From contig NC_089319.1 of the NCBI RefSeq assembly GCF_036669915.1, positions 21,732,065-21,796,064 on the forward strand: a stretch of DNA of 64,000 bases. Direction: 5' to 3'. Position numbers and translations under genes: made by a program. The stretch is from Pocillopora verrucosa (lineage: Eukaryota > Cnidaria > Anthozoa > Scleractinia > Pocilloporidae). This document shows, one piece after another, positions 54,901 through 62,536 of this stretch. Positions within the stretch are counted from its first letter, which is position 1; each line of letters begins with the position of its first letter. The notes beneath the pieces are model-generated. The model did not search any database and was not told where the DNA came from. It was given only the letters and a program-made list of their open reading frames with translations.

Positions 54901-55513
54901 GAATATCGGCACTATGTTCGACAGCCATTTTTGCTTTAAGGATCATATTACTGACATTTGTAAATCTTCATTTTATCATTTGCGAAATATTAGCTATATC
55001 AGGAAATATCTTTCAGCGACCACTACTGAATTGCTGGTTCATATGTTTGTATCTTCGAAGCTGGATTACTGTAATTCCCTTTTGTATGGCCTACCAGCCT
55101 ACGCTATAAAAAGGCTACAACACGTCCAGAATGCCGCGGCGCGCCTCGTCACACTTACAAAAAAGCATGATCACATTACGCCTGTTCTTTTCAATCTTCA
55201 TTGGCTTCCCGTTAACCAACGTATTATTTTTAAGATTTTACTTATAACCTACAAGGCACTTAACAACCTGGCACCGTCGTACATTTGTGATCTGCTTACA
55301 TCTTACACCCCATCGCGTCAACTACGCTCTTCATTCAAGCACCTTCTGGTTTCTCCATCCTATAACTTGAAAACATATGGCGCAAGATCCTTTTCTGTAG
55401 CAGCACCATCATTATGGAATGCTTTGCCAAGTGAAATTAGAAATGCTCAGTCTGTGTCTGTTTTTAAACGTAGATTAAAAACTTTACTCTTTAGAAAAGC
55501 CTTTTATAATTAA
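51926..55513 (+). CDS. LINE protein: 2A-like site, endonuclease, reverse transcriptase
   Basis: An open frame of 1195 aa from an ATG in strong context (AAGATGG). The frame is open back to 51887, but those codons come from host flank. The N-terminus begins with a hydrophobic stretch (CYFVLIILGFFICF), then a basic region with CTWCKRGH. A 2A-like motif DVESNPGP (52184-52207) would separate about 94 residues from the rest. Next is an APE-type endonuclease (LLNARSINNK, LGLTETWLQ, RGGGVGLLF, LLVGDFNIH, SDHAAV), then the RT (NYRPVSNLSFISKAIEKLVA, LLDLSAAFDTVDH, GVPQGSVLGPILY, FYADDSQLY catalytic) and a C-terminal region (LPVNQRIIFKI). No stop, frameshift or missing catalytic residue was noticed, so it may be competent. 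Confidence 0.92.
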   Translation, partial: KMAATCYFVLIILGFFICFPTLFRSSFINFSVYESPLTLLLRCHGPPRAVRLVDGRNKLRRSICTWCKRGHLTLGLPTKFDLTIFVDVESNPGPTSPRMVGIHKEQNAYLGYEFSAFSTATKSMNWLNHNLQHTSPLVPFVRRTQSFCYNWNLPCSLLPLGKNCQRKFRGCRAGKIVQEKRRRFNYIRALVSPQGCRLNSSRFTCMMKTPVGSNLRNLIELTPNPIKSYTPRARFVNFCLLNARSINNKTTIIKDFVVENNIDLLGLTETWLQSDADNELIIRDLCPSGYSFHHVPRPGSTRGGGVGLLFRSSFNLKLQPLKKFLSFEYMDLLLSSTVGLKLRVIIVYRPPPSTLNGLTPSLFLDEFSTFLEHYIADPGGILLVGDFNIHVDTCSSQHSTEFLQLLDSFNLTQHTHGSTHKDRHTLDLVITRSDDSIVSNLTIGSPFVISDHAAVHFQLSLNKPPLDKKIISFRKLRSIDFDNFCADVMNSSLPDLFASSSSSLDYLIDQYNRVLTTILETHAPLQKKLVTLRPAAPWYSEEINNLKRSRRKLERRWRMTKLPSDRKLFIEGCDAVNNLIRDSKKNYFASLINENQSNYKQLFKIIDKLLQRKTDIQYPPCKSPTDLANKFIKYFTTKIDRIRGHITTAAFPHRDTVAVVDNACPYSFDIFKMVTADEVHTCIMNLAAKSCALDPLPGYVTRNALSVLLPFISKIINISLESGQMPSQLKVAMLRPLLKKSSLDHTQFCNYRPVSNLSFISKAIEKLVANQLISYINDYELNETFQSAYKKYHSAETALIRVHNDILSAIDNRRIVILLLLDLSAAFDTVDHTILLSRLRVRFGIAGKPLLWLQSYLSNRTQYVSVDGGTSTKHDLKCGVPQGSVLGPILYLLYTSPLSDIVKKFNLSYHFYADDSQLYLSFQPTVVGDRDLAVSSIESCVDEISHWMMVNRLKLNKDKTELLVISAKHLPRPLLHEISVAGETIPSVQKARNIGTMFDSHFCFKDHITDICKSSFYHLRNISYIRKYLSATTTELLVHMFVSSKLDYCNSLLYGLPAYAIKRLQHVQNAAARLVTLTKKHDHITPVLFNLHWLPVNQRIIFKILLITYKALNNLAPSYICDLLTSYTPSRQLRSSFKHLLVSPSYNLKTYGARSFSVAAPSLWNALPSEIRNAQSVSVFKRRLKTLLFRKAFYN
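52184..52207 (+). other. 2A-like ribosome-skipping motif
   Basis: Encodes DVESNPGP, matching the D-x-E-x-N-P-G-P consensus of 2A peptides. Translation would skip the Gly-Pro bond and release the N-terminal part from the endonuclease-RT protein. 2A sequences are known from APE-type LINEs of other invertebrates. Confidence 0.8.
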
Positions 55514-55611
55514 TATTAGCTGTCTTAAGTGTTAATGTTTAAGTTTTTTTCTTGTAGGCGCCTTTGAACAGTAGGATACTGGCGCGGTATAAATCTTTTA
55601 TTATTATTATT

Positions 55612-55882
55612 ATGACTGAGGTACCACACACATAATGGTTAATCAGAATCATAACTTCTATTGTATCGATTGAGTAATAACTATTAAATAAAGCTTTGAA
55701 CTGCACCCTCTAGGGGTATAGAGTCTTTATAACTTACTATAGAGGCTAATGAAATACGCAAAGAGTTTTCAAATCACTCAGCCTAGTCTCGAGACAGCTT
55801 TTGTTCCGTTTACCAAACATCGTCAACCGATCGAAATGTTTCATCAGTACCATATAAGCCTGAATATTGTTAATAATTAAAC
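55612..55882. other. Resumed subfamily-2 3' flank
   Basis: Continuation of the flank interrupted by the LINE, with AATAAA at 55687-55692. It breaks at about 55883 into a subfamily-1 gene fragment. Confidence 0.5.
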
Positions 55883-56960
55883 AGATATCGGATCATCAAC
55901 GCAAGCTCGCCAGAAGGGAACGAAAACGAACAGCAAAATGAAAATGATGAAATGGCCTGGAAGCGACTCAGACCATCCGTTCTTCGCACAGTTTGTCAAT
56001 CAATGTAAATCGGCGCATTGATTTCATTTCTAGCCGCTGTTATCCTCGGCCTTTTTTATATCATGATCTCTTACTGTGATTCAGAAGATTCCTCTCTATG
56101 TTATATTTCTAATAAGCATATGTTGGAAAATTTATCTTCTAACAAATCACTTCCGGAACCTGTCGAGTAGAGCGACTTTATTTATTAAATTGATAACACC
56201 CTCCTGCTTCAGTCTCTTCACTGGCATCTTTATAAAATCGTTTATTTATCCAATGTACAACAAACAAACTGACCTCTCACCTCTCTTTGTAGTTGTCTTT
56301 AAGGTAATCTTACGACTTTGTGCTCAACGCTTGAAGAAAATTGTTCATCCAGGATACTCGTACACCCTACTAGCGCCGTTGTATTTTGGATCAGCGATCA
56401 TGTTTCGAATAATTCAGGCAGAACTTGATAACCTCAAATTTATCGCTGTTCTTGGAATAATCCACGGCGCGGTAGAAGTTCTAGAACGAAGCACCGTAGT
56501 CTTTATTGATCATATTTGTCATGTAATCTTGAAAAGGAGATCAGCTCCTTGGGGAAGTTTTCGCACTCCTCGCCGTGAGAGACTAATGGCTGATATTGCC
56601 ATTTTAAGCATGTTATGTGAATCAACTGCTATTGTGTCTGTTAACGGCGTCTTGTATTTGTATCAGTTCACTCACATGCAAAACATTCCACTTTTAAAGC
56701 TGCTTCAGGAATTTGTTATTCATACCGCAGTTGCGCTGGTGATTGAATGGTTTTTCACTGGCGTATCCTTGGCCATCGAGACTCGCTTTCAGAATATAGC
56801 AGTTATGGCTGTTTGGCGCAAAAGATGGAAAAGACACATTTTTGTTGCAATGGCTAATCTGTTTCTAATCGCTCTCTGGAAGACAGAAACTTTCTTGGAA
56901 GATGTTCATGGGCGCTTTGATGAATGTAAAGGTCATCCGTGCGAAATGCCTTTCAAATAG
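55883..56960 (+). pseudogene. Subfamily-1 membrane protein, 5'-truncated and internally deleted
   Basis: Begins inside the acidic domain (ATATCGGATCATCAACGCAA). It has a TAA in place of Tyr in the QSMY motif, then a deletion from TM1 (FYIMISY) to the IQKIPLYVIF segment, removing TM2 and TM3. From 56076 the frame is open for 294 codons to the TAG at 56958-56960, with an 11-codon in-frame deletion (KQTDLSPLF) and the conserved loop SAPWGSFRTPRRERLMADI intact. The tail is HPCEMPFK, as in the gene at 16172, its closest relative. Confidence 0.85.
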
Positions 56961-57875
56961 AGAACCTCTAAAAACTAAATGCCGGCAGTCTTTAAGCCTT
57001 CCTTGGGTTAATGGGCGTATGTTGATCAAGATTGTTCACATGTTACATTTACCGAAATGTGACAACGAGGAGAACAAAATCGACCCGCTCAGCTTGTGGA
57101 AGGCAAGCGGTCTTTCAGTCTTTTCATAATCCGAGGTCAATTTGCGACAGGCGACGACAGATATGCAGAAACATCGAGATATGAATGGATATATGTCTTT
57201 GGTCACTATTTATTTTTCCAAGAGTCAATGTCATAGTTGTTAAATTTTAAACCTGCCTGTGTTCATTAAAATTCAGACTTTAAATACAGACCGCCATACT
57301 ATTCAATTATAGACAAAAACATTTAATTATTTGTTTCATGAGTTGGTTCGTGTCATAAGCTGTGCTTTCAAGGGAAGTGGCCTTAAGGGCTTTTGAGAAT
57401 TGACCACGTGTTTAAAAAAGTAAGCAAAATGATTCTCTTCCAGTGTATGCAAGTGTGCACCTTCATATAATTCTAAGCGCTATTTCCCTCACGGACCATT
57501 TGTCCTTATGCAGTGTGTGGCTTTTCGTGTGTGTCGTTTGACAGGATTAGAACGACCGAAACCACTTTCAACCACCCTGAGGCCGTTAGGATTAAGAAAA
57601 AAGAGTGGCCATTGTATCAAAACTTTTCCCTTCTCACTCGACTGAGCATAAAAGGCAGAAAAAAATGGATATGAACTGCATTGAGTTCGCTGAAAACGTT
57701 GAGTATATAAAAATGTACTCAGGCTGGAGTTTGCCACATAAGCACTTTCACTAAGAATGTATTTTCACTTTTCAGGTATAAATTTACTTAGAAGATATCA
57801 GCTTTTAGGAAAGATTGCATTTTATATCCCAATTTTAAACTCTTCACTTAAAGTCGGTCATTTGACGGATGAGTT
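56961..57875. other. Duplicate of 17777-18693
   Basis: No gene. Near-identical 3' flank and following leader, part of a segmental duplication that includes the flanking pseudogenes. Confidence 0.55.
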
Positions 57876-58212
57876 ATGAGTAGAAGAACACTGATAGAGG
57901 TGTTTGGTGACATTGTGTTCAATTTCACACGAGGCGTAACAGAGCATTAACAACATTCTGGCTCTCGTCGCGACTTTTTCTGTATATTTCCAGCTTACGT
58001 CAAACAAAACAAGGAAGGTAAACTTCTGATCGTTATTTTAGCTCCGCTTGTTGGAATTGTTATGGAAGTAATTTCATGAATTTCCGTTCGGAAATTTACA
58101 CATCCGGGATATTCGTATGTGTTACTAGCGGCAGTGTATTTTGGTTGAGCTGTTATGTTTCGAGTATTGCATGCCGACTTGGACAGTTTACAATCCATGG
58201 CTACTCTTGGAT
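57876..58212 (+). pseudogene. Subfamily-2-like pseudogene, sister of 18694-19223
   Basis: MSRRTLIEVFGDIVFNFTRG VTEH followed by a stop, then the same internal junction into ILALVATFSVY. Homology continues to QSMATLG and is cut at about 58212, where the recurring segment also found at 24225-24500 begins. It keeps 10 bp (AGCATTAACA) that its sister has lost. Confidence 0.85.
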
Positions 58213-58642
58213 TGGAAAGAGGAAGGAATATTCCAATATATGGGTCAGGAATATACCAAAATAGTGCAAATAATTGTGAAAGCTGATCGCGGAAAAGCGA
58301 TTGCGTGACGCTCGGTGAGTTGGAAGATGACATGTTATCACACATCAAACGAAAAAAAATCTTTAGATTCTCAGTCTGCATTTTGTACCCACTCTGCAGT
58401 CTGAAGTAGGTTATTTCGACATTTTCGTTCCGCGTTAATACTCTTCTTCCCATTCATAAGAATGTAGACATCACTTACAATGTTTCAAGTAAACCACCCA
58501 CCCCCCCAAAAAATAACTCTTGCGTGCGTAGCATGCTTCTGTTTATAATAAGATCACATGTAAGAACCAAGTCTCGTGTTTACGGAAATTGAAGCTGTTT
58601 TGTGGAATAGATCAAGCCTGTTTTCTGCCGTGGACATTGTAC
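58213..58642. other. Recurring segment, no gene
   Basis: 58235-58642 matches 24295-24700 and 46980-47398. Confidence 0.5.
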
Positions 58643-58846
58643 CAACAAAGCAGAAATAATCTGCATGTTAGCGAAAATATTGACTACTCCACTTGTGAAA
58701 GTAAGTGTGCCAACAAAGCAGGAACAATCTGCAAGTTAGCGAAAGTATTGACTACTCCACTTTTGAAAGTAAGAATGCCAACAAAGCAGAAACAATCTGC
58801 ATGTTAGCGGAAATATTGACTACGCGTCTTGTTCACTGAAAATTTG
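58643..58846. repeat. Three tandem 68-bp copies of reversed leader core
   Basis: Copies start at 58643, 58711 and 58779, each with CAACAAAGCAG and a TTGACTAC... end. Nearly identical to 24701-24904. Confidence 0.85.
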
Positions 58847-60328
58847 AGAAAAAGAGATGTTGACGATCAACATTATTAATGATATGTATTTCTATCGAAG
58901 CAAAAACCATCCAGCTCTGTCAAGGATCTGGTGTAAATGCCTCATTTGCATCACAGGGAAACAGGCCAAGTGTCGGCCAGAAGAATCCACCACTATACTG
59001 TACAGCGTGAAAATTCAAGAGACAAGATGAAACCGATTAGTCAGTGATAAAATCTGATGTTTTTTCTCGAGACTGTCAGATATAATTTCACCAATGGACA
59101 CTGCACTCGGTACAGGCGGGAGGTATTCTTTTGTTTTGTCTGATATTAGGCGCATTGTTCTTTAATATCCATGATTGAGTGTAGCTCTGAAATTAAATTA
59201 CTACACCTCATTCAACACTGAGAATATCAATCATTTCTTCGCCAATTTTGAGCTAAGAATGTGTTCTTTAAGGCAGACATTTCACCCAGGAACTCTTCTG
59301 TAACAATCAGTCTCGAAAAATACTGATTTCTTTGGCACTTTGTCGTTACACGGTGCTTATTTATGCAAATTGTTTTCCAGTTGTTCACGATGATTGAAAC
59401 GGCTCGACAGAATTTGTCAGATGAGCTCTTAATTCTTTCATGTGGGTTGTAACGCAAACACCGCATCGAAAATAAGCTTTCAGTTAATAATTTGAACCCA
59501 TATGGGAAATGTTTGGAAAGGCAAGATCATGGAATGATGTGAGCATTTAAGTAAATTTGATCGATATAATTATTTGTCCTGACATACGTATTATATCTAT
59601 GAAGAATCTTGCATGGTCTGATTCAGCATCCGCCGTGAGATGAATTAGTTAGCGAAGTATACAATAAATGATCTTTATTAACTAATTTTCAGTTTCGAAT
59701 GAGTCTAAAAATTTATGGTTATTCTCTGGGTTACGCAAGGCTGATTTTATTGTAATTGCAATTTAATCAAACGACCTCGCAAACGAACCTTAACCCTTAG
59801 TCGAGAATTAAGCTAAGTTGAAGAATGCCCTCCAGCTACATCTGTGTGAAAGCATCCGTCAAAATATAGATATTTCCTTTTCTGCTAAAAATAGCTGAGA
59901 ATAATGAGTCAAATGAGTTTCAGTGATTTTCCTTTGCAGTATAACAACATTTACCAGTTGTGAGCAAAAAATGCGCATTGGGATGAACTGGGTATACCTT
60001 TTGACTTTAATTTGTATATCAATCGCTCTTCGGCATAATTTATGTTCTTTGATATTAAGTCAGAGATTAAGGATATGTCGCCCACGATACCAAATATTTA
60101 CTCCCGAGGCAAAAGTTCAGATAATATCGAAAGTCCAAAGCACTATCGAAAGTTTCCACATTCATGCGCATTTATGTCCAATTTTTAGGAATGACATCAT
60201 ACACATTAGAGAGATCAATTAGAATTGGAAAGTAACGGGGAAATATCAATATTGAAATTGGAATAGAAAGTCAGTTGAAACCTTCCTTTTGTATCTCAAC
60301 GTTCGTTGTAAAAGTAAATCATTCCAAA
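58847..60328 (+). promoter_or_regulatory. Octamer block, empty TTAA site and first leader copy
   Basis: 58847-59740 parallels 24905-25736 plus 31189-31245, with a single TTAA at 59678-59681 where the 5.4-kb transposon sits in the paralogue. 59820-60328 is a subfamily-2 leader nearly identical to 31850-32341. Its gene is cut off after 56 bp. Confidence 0.55.
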
Positions 60329-60384
60329 ATGAGTAGCAGTACATTGATAGAGGTTTTTGGTCACATCGTGTTTAGTTTCACGCG
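60329..60384 (+). pseudogene. Subfamily-2 gene, first 19 codons only
   Basis: ATG AGT AGC AGT and on through MSSSTLIEVFGHIVFSFTR, then an abrupt join to the recurring segment (60385-60657). The full leader and gene restart at 60658. Confidence 0.85.
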
Positions 60385-60657
60385 ATCAACTCGCGCGCAA
60401 AGTGAGAAGACTATATGAAGGCTTGAAATTATATTACAACCGAGGCGGATTTTCATCAAGAAATGGGCCAGGAATATTCCAAAATAGTGCAAATAATTGT
60501 GAAAGCTCATCGCGGAAAAGCGATTGAGTGACGCTCGGTGAGTTGGAAGATGACATGTTATCACACACCAAACGAAAAAACTCTTTAGATTCTCAGTCTG
60601 CATTTTGTACCCACTCCGCAGTCTGAAGTGGGTTAATTCGACATTTTCGTTCCGCGT
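60385..60657. repeat. Recurring segment between two leader copies
   Basis: Matches 24225-24500 and 46915-47195 (AACTCGCGCGCAAAGTGAGA, then AAATAGTGCAAATAATTG). It lies between two copies of the same leader. Confidence 0.75.
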
Positions 60658-60919
60658 TATAGGATATGTCGCCCACGATACCAAATATTTACTCCCGAGG
60701 CAAAAGTTCAGATAATATCGAAAGTCCAAAGCACTATCGAAAGTTTCCACATTCATGCGCATTTATGTCCAATTTTTAGGAATGACATCATACACATTAG
60801 AGAGATCAATTAGAATTGGAAAGTAACGGGGAAATATCAATATTGAAATTGGAATAGAAAGTCAGTTGAAACCTTCCTGTTGTATCTCAACGTTCGTTGT
60901 AAAAGTAAATCATTCCAAA
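60658..60919 (+). promoter_or_regulatory. Second leader copy, directly upstream of intact gene
   Basis: Essentially identical to 60068-60328, ending TAAATCATTCCAAA before the ATG. It lacks the more distal half of the leader, which remains only in the first copy. Role inferred. Confidence 0.55.
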
Positions 60920-62536
60920 ATGAGTAGCAGTACATTGATAGAAGTTTTTGGTCACATCGTGTTTAGTTTCACGCGAGGCGTCACAGAGCATTACAATCCT
61001 GAAGCACTTGAATTTACAGCGGAATCCTTTGGCTACGATCCATTGGAAAGCACCGGTCGAGAATGGTATTATCATCCTGTAGACGAGTTTATATTTCAAG
61101 AATACAGCGATAGAACGGACACAACTCTTTCTTATCTTCCTTCATCAAGTCTCAATGTGAGATGTACAGACGCGTGCGCACCAGAGGAAAATGAGGAGAC
61201 GTTAGGCGGCCAACAGGATGAAGATCAATCAATGGCTTGGAAGCGGCTCAGACCATCTACTTTATTCACAGTGGGGAAAGCAATGTATATTGGAGCACTT
61301 ATTTCACTGTTAACGTCTACTGGCATAGGCTCATTATTCATGTCGGTCATTTATCTGTCGTATAAAACTGAACTCAACTGTCAGTTTCACTCTAAAGAGT
61401 CTATTCCAGTACAAGTTCAATGGATCACTTCAATATCTGGTATCCTCTCCTGTGCTTTTCTATACATGTGGTTCTTCGTAAGCATGGTTTTGTTATTTCG
61501 CCCATTTCAGCTGATCGGGGTGAAGAAAAAGCTTGTCCTAGCAACGTTTCTATTGTATGGCTTGGACACACTTTTTCGTGTTGTTCTACAAGTGTTACAA
61601 ATAAATCAGTCAAAGGCTTTCACAAAGCAAAAGATCCCTCTCCATCTTTTGTTCCTTATGAACATATGCGTGCAAGTTTATCTTTTAATGAAGCATTTTT
61701 TGAGTGGGCACCCGAGAAGACAACGGGCAACATTTTTCTTTCAAATGATTCTTCCGACCTGTTTTAGCGACATTCTTGCTTTCGTCGCAACTTTTTCTAT
61801 ATACCCAGCGTACGTCAAGCAAAACAAGGAAGGTAAACTTCTGATCGCTATTTTCGCTCCGCTTGTTGGAGTTGTTCTGAAAGTAATTTCAAGGATTTCC
61901 GTTCAGCGGTTGTGGAAATTTACACATCCGGGATATTCCTATGTGTTACTGGCGCCGGTGTATTTTGGCTCAGCTGTTATGTTTCGAGTATTGCAAGCCG
62001 ACCTAGACAGTTTACAATCCATGGCTACTCTTGGAATAATTCACGGCGTTGCAGAAGTACTGGAAAGAAGCATCATGGTTATCATTGATCACTTCTGCCA
62101 CATGCTTTGGAAAAGAAAATCAGCTCCTTGGGGAAGTTTCCGCACTCCTCGCCGTGAGAGACTAATGGCTGATATTGCCATTATGAGCATGTTGTATGAG
62201 TCAATCGGCCTCGTGTCTGTTAATGGCGTTTTCTTCTTGTATCAACTTATTTATGTTAAAAACGAATCCTTTGCAAATTTGCTCATATCGTTTGCCATCC
62301 AAACATCAATTTTACTGGTGATTGAGTGGTTTTTCACCAGCGTATCTCTTGCGATAGAAACTCACTATCAGAACATGGCCGTCATGGCTGTTTGGCGGAA
62401 AAGATGGAAAAGACATATACTTGTAGCAATTGTTAATGCAGTTCCCTTAGCATTGTGGTCCAGCGGGTATATCATAGAAATTTTACACGGGCGGTTCAGT
62501 GAAACTAAGCATCCTTGCAAAATGCCGTTTTCTTGA
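60920..62536 (+). CDS. Uncharacterised multi-pass membrane protein, subfamily 2
   Basis: Intact single-exon gene, 538 aa from MSSSTLIEVFGHIVFSFTRG (in-frame upstream ATG at 60866 not favoured). It is the closest relative of the gene at 32342, at roughly 95 percent identity by eye, with differences scattered (IISIS/ITSIS, GHSRR/GHPRR, GFVSAFSLYP/AFVATFSIYP, NHPC/KHPC). All family landmarks are present: the acidic N-terminal domain, about ten hydrophobic segments, SAPWGSFRTPRRERLMADI, VIEWFFTSVSLAIE, WRKRWKRHIL and KHPCKMPFS. AATAAA lies at 62799-62804. The immediate leader is duplicated upstream. Confidence 0.88.
   Translation: MSSSTLIEVFGHIVFSFTRGVTEHYNPEALEFTAESFGYDPLESTGREWYYHPVDEFIFQEYSDRTDTTLSYLPSSSLNVRCTDACAPEENEETLGGQQDEDQSMAWKRLRPSTLFTVGKAMYIGALISLLTSTGIGSLFMSVIYLSYKTELNCQFHSKESIPVQVQWITSISGILSCAFLYMWFFVSMVLLFRPFQLIGVKKKLVLATFLLYGLDTLFRVVLQVLQINQSKAFTKQKIPLHLLFLMNICVQVYLLMKHFLSGHPRRQRATFFFQMILPTCFSDILAFVATFSIYPAYVKQNKEGKLLIAIFAPLVGVVLKVISRISVQRLWKFTHPGYSYVLLAPVYFGSAVMFRVLQADLDSLQSMATLGIIHGVAEVLERSIMVIIDHFCHMLWKRKSAPWGSFRTPRRERLMADIAIMSMLYESIGLVSVNGVFFLYQLIYVKNESFANLLISFAIQTSILLVIEWFFTSVSLAIETHYQNMAVMAVWRKRWKRHILVAIVNAVPLALWSSGYIIEILHGRFSETKHPCKMPFS

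Larger units (their letters stand above)
51911..55611 (+). mobile_element. Full-length CR1/L2-type LINE
   Basis: About 3.7 kb, inserted in the 3' flank of the preceding gene. The uninterrupted flank elsewhere reads AAAATGACTGAGGTACC (34147 on). Here AAAATGA leads into the element and TATGACTGAGGTACC follows it, so the target duplication is short (ATGA, ambiguous). It ends in a (TTA)n tract (55599-55613), typical of this LINE group. The uninterrupted ORF implies recent insertion. Confidence 0.9.
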
